NCBI RefSeq assembly: GCF_032118995.1
Contig: NC_092649.1
Span: 30,456,927-30,520,926, forward strand
Reading direction: 5' to 3'
Origin: Asterias amurensis
Taxonomy: Eukaryota; Echinodermata; Asteroidea; Forcipulatida; Asteriidae
Length of the DNA: 64,000 nt
Within the stretch, counting starts at the first letter, position 1, and every line of letters starts with the position of its first letter. This document shows positions 43,003 to 55,563 of this stretch, piece after piece. The translations under genes were made by a program, and so were the position numbers. The notes under the pieces are model-generated. The model saw only the letters and a program-made list of their open reading frames with translations, searched no databases and was not told the DNA's origin.

Positions 43003-46000
43003 TCATGTTTGATTTCTTCGTTCCATGACGTATATCTTTGGTTCCAGCTTGATGTATGGTTTCTCCCTGAGACTTATACCAGAGAAGCCATGAATGACGC
43101 TTAGGATGTTGTGGGTTAGTCTGTAGGGCTGTAGGGTAGTGTTGTCATGGTGGGATGCACCAACGCATAGATGGGTATAAGACATCATGGCATTGCTGCC
43201 GGGGGTAAGATCTTCAGTTTTATTATATCTGTAGGCAAGAATTCACAATATGAAAATAGTCACAACATGAAATATGCAGAATGAAATCATTGTGTAAAGT
43301 CCACACAAACAACATCAACATGAAATATGCAGAATGAAATCATTGTGTAAAGTCCACACAAACAACATCAATCCATTCTTTATAAATGTGATTAGGTTAT
43401 TGCCAGTTGATGAACAGTTTATGTAATGACAACCGCAGAACCTTCTAAACCTTTATAAGGTGCAACATAAATCGGTCTCATAATTCATGAACTTCAAAAG
43501 CCGGCTTAAAAGACCATTCCTCCAACTTTCTCAGCTCCCTGGTGAGCATACAACCCCAAGCTGCTGAAATTAAAGCTTAGGGGTTAATCCAACACAATAC
43601 TGGCTCCGCCCTCTCACATTCCCATTTATACACCTGGGTTAAAAGTAGCAATTATGGTCAATCGCCTTGCTCAAGGAAAAAAGAGTAATGACAGGGATTC
43701 GAACTCACACTCCAATAATTCAACCATCAGAACTCATGTCTGATGCAGTAGACCACCCCCCCCCTTGGCCATGACACACCACTTGTTTGAAACTCTACTT
43801 GAAAACTTTATAGACCACAATGAATATTTAAAAACCCAAAAGTAGCCTTTAGTCAAGGCGCACGCGGCACACCGGATGGCACGCACAGCCCCAAAAATGT
43901 ACACACGAAAAAAGACCATCAACGCAAGCGGCAAAGCGCCTTTACCAACTCGTTTTGGGGGCCTTATGTTGTTTTTCTTTACATTTGCCAACGATTTTGG
44001 TGGGAGAGAATGTAATGAATTTGCATCGAACGTTCTTGTGACGTCATGCAAGTAATTGTGACTTCTTATTGGCCAGCAACTCACCACGCTAATGCATTAT
44101 GCATTACATTTCTCCCACCAAAATTGTTGGCAAATGTAAAAAAAAAAATAAGGCCCCCAAAACGAGTTGGTAAAGGCGCTTCGCGTCTTCGCCGCTTGCG
44201 GTGATAGTCTTTTTTTATGCGTTACATTTTTGGGGTTGTGCGTGCTATCCAGTGTGCAGCGTGTGCCTTGACTAAAGGCCAACCCAAGAGAGACTCACAT
44301 CCAGTGTTTGTTTATCTGAGTGAAACGAGAGACCCCGGTTTGAGCAGTAGCGACATCGATGTGAATATGGACATGATCTAGAAGAAGAAAGAAACATATC
44401 TCTGTTATTCAGTGCCAGCATGAATATAACAATGATAAAATAAATTTGATAGCCTCTAGACACTAGACACTTAGACAAAATAACATAAAATCAACAAAAC
44501 TAAGAAGTAGGGTATATATAGGCCAACACAAAGAATTAACGATCACAAAAGGCTAACTTAAACCATAGTATAGAAATAGTATATAAGCCTACAGTATCTG
44601 TATTGCTGCCATATAAATTACATGGCTATAACTAAATAATCATTTCCATTACCAGCAAATGAGTTGGTTTTAATCATGTAAATAATAATAACAAACTGTA
44701 CTTATATAGCACCTCACTGTCACAAAAACATCTCAAATCACTTTACAAAAGAAATGAGCAATTGATAAAAACAAAGATAGTAATAATAATAACATGACAT
44801 ATATATAGAGCACGTTATGCAAAAAAGCCTCAATGTTCAACACAAAATATTCAGCAATGAAGTATACACAACAACAAAAATGTGGATTCAAAGTGAAAAT
44901 CAGAACAGAGTCAGCTTGGTGAATATGAATGAATCAATTGAAAGTTACATTTTAGCATAGATTTGAAAATGTTCTTAGGGATACTGGAGTACAGATTGGT
45001 GAGGGATTTGTAAGTCAGAGGGAGAAGTTTAAAATATATGGGAGACAGGTAATACATAAATAATTCAATCAGTTTTGTACATACAATGTTCTTAAATAAC
45101 ATGTCTAGAATAAACACACACAAAAATACGAACCAAGCAGTTGTCGGTTTATGGATCATAAAGTTAATACAGATTTGTGAATGACATTACATTTGTAATC
45201 AACAATCATATTGCATGTAGACTTGATTTCAAGTCTTGTTCATCCACATCAGCCATGCAAAACACCATGCATCTACACACACTAAACTTGCAATTGAAGT
45301 GATTGTTTCATTTCAGGTAATACGGTAATGGCAATCAAGCAGACCAGATCACACTGATTACAGACTTGGAACTAAGACTACAGTGTTGTAACCAAGTCAT
45401 TTGTTCTCAAGTCAAGTCAAAAGTCAGTTTTCCCCCAAGTCACAAGTCATTTTTCCCTCAAGTCGAGTTAAGTAATTTTTCATCAAGTCAAGTCAAGTAA
45501 TTTTTCCTCATGTCAAGTCAAGTCACAAGTAACTTTAGCGCAAGTCAAGTCAAGTCTCAAGTCAGTGAAATTGGCGATTCGACTGGAGTCCAAGTCACTG
45601 ACTTGAGTCAACATGACTGCAAGGTATCAACTCACTGTTGTCTGGGGGTACTTCATCGTGGAGTTTTCTAAGAGCCACGCCTCCTGGGTAGTTATGATGA
45701 GATACTACTAGGAAGATTGTAGTGGCAGCCATGTTGATTAGAAAATGACCTACGACCCCTAAGGCTAGGATCTTCATAAATGCAGACTTGGTGAAACGTC
45801 GAAATCTGAAATCCATAGTAAAGTAAAATTGATTTTAACTGCCTCAGATTGAATTTTGTCAATGTTATAATGGTTGAAAGCCAAATTATTAAAAGTAATA
45901 CAATACGTCACCGTGAACATGTCACCAAAATACATAGTTTACTTCATGATGTGACAACAAACTTATATATATATATATATTTTGAAATCATCAAGCACGT

Positions 46001-49000
46001 CCAGCCATTCCTTGTTTAGCAAGGTGACAGTGGGTCTGAACCGCATCTCCGGCCACAACATCCAGACACCAGAGAATTATGAATCTCCAAAACACTCATT
46101 GAGGTAAGTACCCTAGATCCTGAACCACCCAGATGTTTACTGCATCACTAGATGTACATCACATTGTTTGGACACAATGTGCACTATTTTCCTCTCCCTT
46201 TGGTGACTGCTTTACTTCTTTCAGGGCAATTTTCAGAAAAAATCCTGAAAAATCACACCACTGGGCTAGATTTCACAACGCAATAAAATACATCGCAAGA
46301 CAAATTGTCTGTATTACCATAGTGATTTGCATTGTGACATCACACTTTACTAAGCAACTACGATTGATTTGCAGTTAAGAGCAATCTTGGCTCTTTGTGA
46401 AATCGGCCCCTGCTTTGTAACCTTATTCAATACTTACATATAAGACACAGCAACAGCAGCAGCAGTATTTAGCATAGGGAATGTGTAGATGATAAACCGT
46501 AGCTCCTTGTGTGGTAGAAATGAGAATAAGAACACAAAGCCAATTGGGGGTAGCAAGAACCGCCATATCCTACGGTCTACAAAGCAACCAATAGGAACGA
46601 GCATTAGACTGGAAGCCAATGCTCTGGGTATGGCAGAGTAGAAATACCACAAGAAAGGAGACGTCTGATTGGTGAACAATGTCAAGGAGTATTTCAGTCT
46701 GAGATAAACAGTTTTCTTGGTGTTTTTAAAATCAAGAACCTTAAAGAGTTCTCTTACTAAGAAAAATACAAAAAGATGTACATTTTTTCAGAAATATAGG
46801 TATCACAACGGTGGCAACTGCCTTTGTATATCAGTTACTACTCAAAAAGCATAAGTTACTACTACTTTATAGTCCATAACTACACAACGATACACCTGAC
46901 CTTAAAATGTGAAAGTTCAAGCTGTGACCAAAAGAATGTTTGAGAACATGTGTATTCCTTGACTCAAGTCACCTTTACTAATTGTCAAAGACCAGTATTC
47001 TCACTTGGAGTATCCCAGCATATCTGCATCAAATAACAAATCTGTGAAAACTTGGACTCAATTGGTGATCAAAGTAGCAAAATGATGAAAGAAAAACCAT
47101 CCTTGTTGCACAAAATTGTGTGCTTTCAGATGACTAATAAAATGATAAAGGCCTCAAGTGTTTTGATATTTGAGTCAGAAATTACCTCTTTCTCAAAAGT
47201 GACGTTACTTCAGAGGCAGAGTAGAAGGAGCCGTTTCTCACAATGTTTTATAATAACAACAGCTCTCCATTGCTTGTTTATACCAAGTACGTTTTATGCT
47301 AACAATTATTTTGAGTTATTAAATATAGTGTCCAGTGCCTTTAACTACAATGTTTTTTTAGTTGGAACTTGTAAGGATACGCCCCAGTTGCTGCTCTTGT
47401 TGAGTACAGTGTTATACCACAATACCGTCCCTTCTGGCCATAACCAATACTGCCAGAAGAAAGAATCTATCAGAACAGTCGAACCTGAAGGGCAATACAT
47501 GTGAGATAAGAAGAAGTAAATCAAGTAGGATTTGTTTGCAGTAAAACCATTTGAAATCTCTTTTGAGTAGTAGTGGTTCTGGAAATCTACCAGTTCTTTT
47601 AAGAACCAACACAACTTAAAAGAGGTGTTACCACAAACCTATCTTAGTTATATGTAAATTATACCAATATAAATATAGCTAAGAGTGGTTAGGATTTAGA
47701 AGGACAGGCTTGATACTTAACAGAGGCAATGGAAGCAAATGTTTCTATGCCCTTTACCGTTGTGTTGGCGCCCTTTGAAATGTTCTAACATTTAATTGTT
47801 AACCCCCTCAAAGATGTACTATTTACAAAACCAAACTCGTCTTGCCCTAAGACTAAGGCATGAGGCCTTGAAGTAAGGAATGGAATGGTGGAAGGATTAA
47901 TACATAATCACAGGATCAGAAAGAGTCAATAGAACAAGCAGAGTGAATGGGCAGACACAATCAAATGTACTAACAGCTATGCAGGGAAGCTACAGTACTA
48001 AAGGGTATCTTGCAAAACTAATGTTTGGTCCAAAGCCTGGTCTCAAAACCAAATTCACCTGTCTTTAGTGATTCTTTTGTTCAGTCTCAACACCCAGTGG
48101 TCTTAATCTGGGAATGTTGAGGTTTGGTATTGTTGTGGTTTTAAAAGCTGGATGGGACCATGACCTGATGTTCTTGTTTTTAAAACAAAATGTCTTTAGG
48201 TCTCGTTGTCTGTTTCAGACCTTACGCTTCGGAATTGATTCAGAGCCTTTGGGTCATAGTCTCAACCTAAGACACTTAATTACTCTAAAATAAATATTAC
48301 ATTACATAGAACTTACTTACCCAGACTTAGAACAGCTCCCACTATGCCCCATCCAATGAGGGCCAAGAAACTAAGCCTCTGTGATAACAGCTCCCCAAGG
48401 AGCATGAGACCAAGCAGCAAGCACAGCTCAAAACGAAATGTAATGATTGCAAACGCTGACAGTAAGATAAAATCTCTATGGTTCTGTTGCATCCATGCAC
48501 TGATTGCCTTCAGAGCTGAAAATACAATAATTACAAAAAATAACAGTTAAACAATTGAGTACAAACATCAAACAATTGTGTAACTTAAAAATCTCACAAG
48601 TTTTGGGAACAGATGGGATTAGTATTTGAGATGACACTGCATGAGTTATCAAAATAATGGCCCTTAACAGAAAATTCCATATCAATTTTTATTGCACATC
48701 AAACACTATTACCCCTTGTCACTGGGCCATTAAATTTCACCCATTAAACAGAGTATACAACCTGTACTGCCAAGTATGTAGAACACCAAGCTTAATCAAT
48801 CACAAGAACCATCTTTGCACTAACGGGAACCCATTTACTCTAGAGTGTCATGACCAGGATTTGAACCCACACCATGATGACTTATAGTCATCAACACTTG
48901 AATCAATGCACTAAACCACTCATCAACGACAGGCTAATATAAAACTCAACTACATGACAAAACTGCGGGACTAACATGAGTTCCCTGGGGAACACCCAGC

Positions 49001-52000
49001 CAAGGCCTTTGTAATGAGTATTTGATTAAAAAACAAGCCATGGATTTTTGAGGATTGGGATGCGTTTGAGACTAATTTTAACTCACCAATAGCCAAGGCG
49101 AAGATATTTGGTAGAGGTCGTGTGACATAGAACATGAAGTGAAACTGTGACAGCGTTATTAAAGCCAGGTAATTAGCCGTGTCGGATCCAAACATCCATG
49201 ACACCTGCTCACAAAAATCTCGAAAGGAGTGGATGACCAGGAACCCAAGGCAAGCTCGTACTGAAAGGAAAGCAAAACAAAAATAACTTGTTCAGATGAG
49301 TTTCCCGCCAAGGGAAATCTGCAAACTCACACAAGGGTATATAAACGGCAAGTTTGCAACAGCCAATCTCTCTCATACAAACATTGGTACAACGTCTGTG
49401 ATCGTAAACTGAATAAATCAATAAATTATGATCCAGTAACTGGACGACAATACTTATTCTGTAAAATCAGCAGTTAGCTTTGTAGGATTCTAACCCACAA
49501 CCTTGTAATAATAATAATAATAATAGACCGTTTTTATATAGCGTTTCCTCAAAGCGCTTCCGACAATATTACCCCTGGTCACCGGGCCTTAAATCATTCT
49601 TTAAACCATCTCAGCTCCCTGGGGAGTATACAGCCTGTGCGACAAATACATGCGCTACTCGGCTAAACCAATCACAAGAACCACCTCTGCCCTCACAGGT
49701 ACCCATTTACCCCTGGGTGGAGAGAAGCAATTATAGTTAAGTGTCTTGCTCAGGGACACAAGTGTCACGACCGGGATTCGAACTCACACTCTGCTGAACA
49801 GAAGTATCAGAGCTTGAGTTCGGTGCTCTTGTGATTGCAAATCCTGCAGTCTAACCATTGGACCTTGGTTAGCTTGGTAGGATTTGAACCCGCAACCTTG
49901 TGATTGCATATCCTGCAATCTAACCATTAGAACACGGTTAGCTTGGTAGAATTTGAACCCCCAACCTTGTGATTGCAAGTCCTGCAGTCTAACCATTTGA
50001 CCCTAATGACCAAGATGCCTTCAAATCTCCCAAATGCTGTACACAAAATGTTGAGGTTACCCATGCACCAATTTCTTGTCAATGTGAAAATCAATCAGTG
50101 CTGCAGTAACTGACCAAGGTTGATAACCTACTCTCGTCAAACAGTGTCCTCAAGTTCCATTGCAAATGAGAACAGCTAGCGCTTTCTCCACTTAAGCACT
50201 CTCATTGAAGCACTTTGTGCAAAGCCTCTACTCTCTACATCAGTATGTGTACCTCAAAATAATAATAACACTTCTTGGTTCTTATATAGCTCTTAATCAC
50301 AACCCTACAGACGTATCAAAGCACTCAATATTTCCCTGCAAGATATATGGAGCTGTGCTTTGAAGTACAATCTGTTTCTTTATAGCACCATGTCAAATTT
50401 ACAAGGTGCTTTGGCACAATATGCAGCCAATCAAACCAGAAACCCCTTCTCTATTTTATATTAAGTGCACTGGGTTATTTTAGGTAGATTATACAACACA
50501 TGAGACCAACTGTTGTTGCAAAGTGAGGTATTGGTTGGTTGTCTCAAGAAACACGCTGATAGTAGGATAGTGAAATCAGGCTTAAAGTAGTGCAAGTCTT
50601 TCACACACTAACAGACAACGCTTACCTATGTATTGAGTCACCATAGACGAAGCACCCAGTGCAGAAGCAATAGCAATGAAGGGTGATGCTAAACCAGAGA
50701 CTACCAGAGGACCAATAAACGTCCTTGGGACAACCCCGGGAAACTCCTGGTGATCATACTGAAACAGGAATCAATTACACTTAATAATAGTAATAAGAGG
50801 TGGTTCTTATCAAGGCGCTCCACAATATTATCATCCCTGTTCATCAGATATACACTGTACTTAGACCTTTCCTGAAACTTTCTCAACTCCCTAGGAGCAT
50901 TAAAACCCTAAGCTGCTTCAGTTAGCGCTAAGGTGTTAATCTAACACAATACCATCAGCCCTCTCATTTATACACCTTGATTACGAAAAGTGTTAAGTGC
51001 CTTGCTTAGGGACACAAGACTGATGACCAGAAATCAATCCGAACTCTGATGATACAATCATCAGAACATGAGTTTGATACAAACAGCTTGGTCACAACAC
51101 ACCATCTATGCCTAAGTGCTACGTCATCACCCTTTTCCAACACAAAAACTTTTTTTTGCCACAAGGAATTCAAATGTTAAAGCCACAAAGGGTGCACTAC
51201 ACACCTCCAATGTTGGTTTAATGGCGGCAAGTTCAATGAGGAATTCCATGTCAAAGTGGCATGCCTTCCGGGGGCTACATATAGTAAACCTACTTGTGTA
51301 CCAGGAGAAAAAGGTGTGTTCAAGTATATGAACATTGCTGGGGTGCCATATATACTCTGCATGGTATACTTACTGCAGTAATGTTGCTTTGATGGTAGAT
51401 GATATCATGCATAGCTTGAAGATTAAAACTCTCTTCTACTTTTGTATATGGGCAAATGTATAGATGCATCATTGGAACTACCAGTAGAAATAGAGACAGT
51501 AGGCCTCCCATACCCTCAGACTGCAGAGAAAAACAACAGTAGTTAAAACAACATTTATGAATACAAAATCTGGGTGTTCATGTGGCTCAGTGGTTTCTTC
51601 CCTGCATTTCTTGTCTGTGTACCCTGGTTAGAATCCTGCCTCAGACCAGAGCCTTGCATGTGGATTGGGTTTGCAGTCCCAAACTGACTGCGTGGGTTAT
51701 CAGTCCCAACCTGATTTAATGGGCTTTCAGTTTCAACCTGATTGCGTGGGTTTTCCCCATTTGGGTTTTCCTCCTAAATCAAAAACTGAAAATTCTTCAA
51801 CATCTTCTCTATCTTCAGGCCGCTATGGCGTTTTTTTTTTACTGCTGTGTGTGCTCTAGGTGTGATAGTCAAAGATGGGACAAAACAACTGTGTGAACTG
51901 TACCAAAGGCAAGCCTCAAATAGCCACATTGCTGAGGCGCTCTCTGCTTTTTCTGTGACCTTCCAATACAAATTTACATTTTCCACTTAAAGTGCCCCTA

Positions 52001-53060
52001 ATAATACCTGGGGACAATTTATCTGCCCCTTCAAGAGGGAAGTGCAAGCCCTGGATACATGTATCCTTCTTTTTGTACAGATTCTCTATCCTTATAATCC
52101 AATTACCCAGATTTCATCATCAACCAACCTGATGACTGAAGACATCATCATCATCCAAGCTGGAGCTAAGATAACCACCTTTATCGTCCGACCACGAAAC
52201 ACGTTTTGGCTTTCTTGAAACCATTGCAGCAGGCTTTGTTGGTTGGGTATAGGCCTCAGATGTATAAACTTTCCTCCTTGCCTTTAAGATTCAATAATGA
52301 AGGAAAAAATATAATTAGGCGATTACAAACAGCTCACAAACCAAAATGTATAAATGCAATAAATAGTTAATAGCCTCACATTCCGACCCTAGCAGAGTCT
52401 TTCTCGATGGCAGAATGACACATTTTAGTCCCGTCCGATTAGAAGGACTCTGCTAAGGTCAAAATGTCTGGCCATTAACTCTTTTTTTATTTTTATGAGA
52501 TGGAACCATAAGATGGAACCAGTCTATTATTATCAAATTCATCAAGAAGAAAATATTCAGAAAGTCCTAGTCCTAATGTAGGGCAGATATTTGAACGGTG
52601 ACGTCATATATTCAATACGGTCTAGAGGAAGATTGCTCTCACTCTCAAGTCCTAAAGCATTTCAAGGATTGTCGCCCTCTATTGACACTAGTAGTTTCTG
52701 GTGGTAGTGACCAGGGGGTGATCAATCATCACAAACACAACAAATTCACTCTCACTTTTCACTCATTGTATGACCTTTATCCTGTTTGGGGTAAACACAA
52801 GTTGATTTCCAGTCTGTTTGGTCAAGAGTGACAGATATTTCCGGTTGAATCTTTTCCTTCCTCTGTGGATTCAGCATATCTTTCCCATACATTACTCACA
52901 AAACAAAATGTAAACAAAAATCATTAATTTATTAATGTAAACAAAACAGCACACCAAAAAACTTAGGGTCAGTTGATAGTTAGTTAGTTAGCACCACAAA
53001 ACAAAAGGGAAGAAATATATGAGACACTTGAGGAAAAGGAAACAGATTACTCACCGCCAT
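43003..53060 (-). CDS. ALG12: ALG12, dolichyl-P-Man alpha-1,6-mannosyltransferase
   Basis: 11 coding exons: 53055-53060, 52129-52281, 51374-51520, 50626-50758, 49087-49260, 48321-48515, 47381-47484, 46438-46664, 45636-45805, 44299-44377, 43003-43228. All phases join, giving 537 residues (human 488). The enzyme is a multipass ER-membrane GT22 protein that adds the eighth mannose to lipid-linked Man7GlcNAc2. Landmarks are [19 protein letters not shown] in the first lumenal loop, [70 protein letters not shown] and [13 protein letters not shown]. Exon 1 encodes only Met-Ala. Exon 2 (51 codons) adds a polar N-terminal extension with SRKPKRVSW and DDDD that the human protein lacks. Exon 7 uses donor GTATCC. 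It is head-to-head with CCDC51. Confidence 0.95.
43263..43369. repeat. Perfect 53-bp direct duplication
   Basis: Two adjoining copies of a unit containing ATGAAATATGCAGAATGAAA and GTAAAGTCCACACAAACAAC, with no difference visible. It starts about 35 bp upstream of ALG12 exon 11 (intron 10). It is likely a recent tandem duplication. Confidence 0.85.
43530..43785 (-). repeat. tRNA-headed SINE, nearly full-length
   Basis: Minus strand: GTGTGTCATGGCCAAGGGGG (A-box region interrupted by a G tract), GTGTGAGTTCGAATCCC (B box), then the body including TTGAGCAAGGCGATTGACC and CAGGTGTATAAATGGGAATG. It lies in ALG12 intron 10. Confidence 0.65.
43843..44281. mobile_element. Mutator-like foldback element, 439 bp
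   Basis: The arms, about 185 bp each, share GCCTTTAGTCAAGGC, AAAGCGCCTTTACCAACTCG and TTTACATTTGCCAACGATTT in inverted form around a short centre. The flanks ACCCAAAAG (43834-43842) and ACCCAAGAG (44282-44290) are 9-bp direct repeats with one mismatch. No coding capacity. It lies in ALG12 intron 10, and the duplication ends 2 bp before the exon 10 donor hexamer. Confidence 0.75.
45395..45615. repeat. AAGTC-rich minisatellite
   Basis: Repeats of CAAGTCAAGTCAAGT with interspersed TAATTTTTC blocks, imperfect, in ALG12 intron 9. It ends about 15 bp from the donor of exon 9 (exon edge 45636). Confidence 0.75.
46263..46410. mobile_element. Small MITE, TTTCACAA-type ends
   Basis: GGGCTAGATTTCACAA on the left and CTTTGTGAAATCGGCCCC on the right are inverted copies. 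Same end type as 27333-27457. It lies in ALG12 intron 8, 28 bp from exon 8. Confidence 0.6.
46976..47344. mobile_element. TTAA-bounded nonautonomous element, copy 3
   Basis: The interior and right end match 36031-36415 (AGACCAGTATTCTCACTTGG, GGAGCCGTTTCTCACAATGT, TAGTGTCCAGTGCCTTTAA). The left terminal repeat is lost. It lies in ALG12 intron 7, with its right edge about 36 bp from exon 7. Confidence 0.75.
48690..48935 (-). repeat. tRNA-headed SINE copy
   Basis: Minus strand: GTGGTTTAGTGCATTGATTC, GTGTGGGTTCAAATCC (B box), then GTAAATGGGTTCCCG and GGTTCTTGTGATTGATTAAG of the body. It lies in ALG12 intron 5. Confidence 0.65.
49466..50000 (-). repeat. Three-unit tRNA-like tandem array, first unit split by a SINE
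   Basis: 69-bp units of GTTAGCTTGGTAGGATTTGA and CCTTGTGATTGCA...CAGTCTAACCATT repeat at 49472-49506 plus 49831-49865, then to about 49935 and 50000. On the minus strand each has TGGTTAGACTGCAGG and GCGGGTTCAAATCC, which resemble tRNA A and B boxes. They differ from the SINE head, so they represent a second tRNA-derived family. They lie in ALG12 intron 4. Confidence 0.75.
49507..49830 (-). repeat. Near full-length SINE with trinucleotide tail
   Basis: Read on the minus strand: an end-truncated tRNA-like head with B box GTGTGAGTTCGAATCCC, body AAGACACTTAACTATAATTG, GTAAATGGGTACCTGTGAGG, CAGGCTGTATACTCCCCAGG, AAGCGCTTTGAGGAAACGC, and a (TTA)n tail. Flanking CTTGT on both sides could be a short target duplication. 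Most other SINE copies in the window align to parts of it. Confidence 0.8.
50790..51100 (-). repeat. tRNA-headed SINE copy, diverged
   Basis: Contains GCGCTCCACAATATTATCAT, AACTCCCTAGGAGCATTAAA and CTTGCTTAGGGACACAAG, the body in the same order as 49507-49830. The B box is eroded. It lies in ALG12 intron 3. Confidence 0.6.
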
Positions 53061-53754
53061 TTTAGCAGGTTTTACCCACAAAGTGTGTCAGCGAATCATA
53101 GAGGTACGGGAACAAAAACGTCATTTACCGACAACTCAAAAAACGCCCACCCCAGACAACAAATTCACAAAACACAACCAAACAACGTCGAGCGGAAAAT
53201 TGGTCAGTAGTTGTATTTCGAAAAGAGAAATTCTGCTGTCCAAACTGCAACGCAGACAGGGCTTAGTTGAATATATGTCAGCTCTGTAAAAACTGCAAAT
53301 CTAGAAAGAAAGAAACATGAGGGAAATTATAGCGGCTAGAGTTACGTGCAGTCGATCGTGCGATAATAACTTGTTTGCCATACACATGTGTATAATTACA
53401 CTGGTACCAGTTCTGTCTGGCCATGAGGTTATTATGGAGTTTTGCAGACCTTGGCTGGACACCAGCTGTGATGATGAAACGTGCCTGCCTAACTGTTAAA
53501 CGAAAAAGTATTTGATTGGTTGACGGTCGATTTTATCAACAATTTAATCCAATCATATACAATCTTATAAATAACTTAGTTGGTAATTATGCACCCGGCA
53601 TTTAATAACCTTTGACCCAATGTCATTTTCATTGTATCACATTTCACTTCAGATGTGAGAACGAAAAAGGTGTGGTATTTATTTACAGAAAATGTTAAAT
53701 CCGTCATTAATTACGAATATACTAAAGTGACAAGTATTCTTTGAGTTAGTAAAC
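53061..53754. promoter_or_regulatory. Bidirectional ALG12/CCDC51 promoter region
   Basis: 694 bp separate the start codons of ALG12 (minus) and CCDC51 (plus). The ALG12 start lies in AAAATGGCGG, a partial YY1-like context. No TATA box stands out on either strand at a convincing distance. A shared promoter is inferred from the arrangement. Confidence 0.6.
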
Positions 53755-55277
53755 ATGGCAAGGCAGTTTGACTACAAGAAGCTGATTTTTATGCGATCTG
53801 TTCGAGCGTCGTCTTGCGGTTATTCATCGGTCTCTGGATCGGGTAAACCACCGGTAGCAAGTATTGCTAGCAAGCCCGACCAACCACCACTGGTGGCTGG
53901 CAGTGGTAGTTTATTGAGTAAAATAAAAGGAGATCAGAGATTACATTCTTTGGTGAACTCATATGAAGATGTTGTGGGAATTGGAGAAGTCAAACGCGCT
54001 CAGGAAAAAGTCACTCAGGTAAATTTCAGAATTGATCAATTAAATAAAAATAATTATTTTACTTTAAATATTAGTAATTTAGTAAAATATTTTTTTTTAC
54101 ATAAACAATTGCCTTTCTTTATGTATGTGTATCATCATGAAGTTTATGTTTACATGTGATGTGTATGCATTGAACCTTTATTGAAAATAACTTAGAGGGG
54201 CAGTGCGCTACATAAGATCCATAATTCTACCTCAATTCAATGCATGATCATAACATGCCTGTGGCTATGCAGAGTTATATTGAGGGAGAGCGCACAATAT
54301 ATGTATGCAGGAGTAACTGGGTGAGGTTTCATAATTCCTTATATACCGTCACACTCACAGGCCTGCTTTGATCATCATGATGACCCGCTACCTTTAAAGC
54401 TCCAAAGTCATAAATTCAGAGTTTTTTAGTAAACTAAGAGTCATAACCTTACAGTAACAGTCTTGGGTGGTTTTTTTTTTGCCAGATTGAAAAGTACTTC
54501 ATGGAGGTTCGTGAAAACGTCAAGAAATCTTCACAAAAGTTACACAACGTCCAATCTGACCTTCGAGCAGTACGAGCCAAGCTTGACAGAACGCCTCGCG
54601 ATGACGCCAAATTCTTAGAATATGCCACTGAAGAACATCTTATGATCCAGAGTGAGAAGAAAATCGAAGAAGAGCATGAGGCGATAGAGGACATGGAGCG
54701 TAGTGCATTTGCTAAGCTGTCAGTGGCTGTCAGAGAAAGCCATGAAAAGCAAAGATCACAAGAAGAGAGGACAAAATACTGGGGTGTTATAGGATCGATT
54801 GTGGGAACAATTATAGGGTTATTAGGTTCTACGATGATCAACCAAAGACGAATGCATGAACTGAGGACAATGGTCAGTGACCTTCAAAAGGATATTGGTC
54901 AGGACGGTCAGCTGAGAGATCTTCAAGGGTTTGTGGATAACATTAGAGGTGTTGTGAATGGTGCAGCAAAACAAGGTCAAGATCTTACCATCGCTTTGGA
55001 CAGTCTTGCCCAACAGCAGCAAGATGCCTTGAACACACAGGATAAGAATATCGCAAAGATGTTGAAGCAGCAGGAAGGGGTACTCTTACAGGAGCTTGAA
55101 GGGGTACGGCGATTCGCTTCTATCGGGTCAGGAGATATGACTACGCTTGAGGAGATGGTTAATAACGCTGAACAGAAACTAGAATGGGAAATGAAATTGA
55201 GTACTTTATCAACTGTTGTGTTTATCTACGGTGCTTTTGCCCTAACCCTGCCTATACTTTATAGTATATTTAAATGA
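53755..55277 (+). CDS. CCDC51: CCDC51 / MITOK, mitochondrial ATP-sensitive K+ channel pore subunit
   Basis: Two exons, 53755-54018 and 54486-55277, join in phase to 351 residues (human about 411). The N-terminus is Arg/Ser-rich and lacks acidic residues after the first few positions, as expected for a mitochondrial presequence. Family blocks are VNSYEDVVGIGEVKRAQEKV, LDRTPRDDAKFLEYATEEH, VAVRESHEKQRSQEERTKYW and the C-terminal LPILYSIFK. Two hydrophobic segments (about 187-206 and 328-350) flank a coiled-coil region, the known MITOK topology in the inner membrane, where it works with ABCB8 (MITOSUR). It is shorter than the human protein in the loop between the helices. It shares an intergenic promoter region with ALG12. 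Confidence 0.92.
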
Positions 55278-55563
55278 CATTTTGAAAAGCAAAATGAATC
55301 ATGTACAGTATTCTGTTTTGGAGTCCTTTATACCATTTTGGTGAAGTTTCTTGATTGTATGCAATTTTTTAAAAACAGCTCTTTGTAATCATGTTTCGGG
55401 GGGTATAAGTTGAGTGTTTTATAAATTACAATTGAATACACACATAAATGCTTCCCGATTTTCTCATAACAAACAAAAAACATTGTTGTTAAGATTTTAT
55501 ATTTCACTTTCCTGGTCCAGGGGTCGATTACACAAAACTCTTCCTAACTTAGGATTAGTCCTA

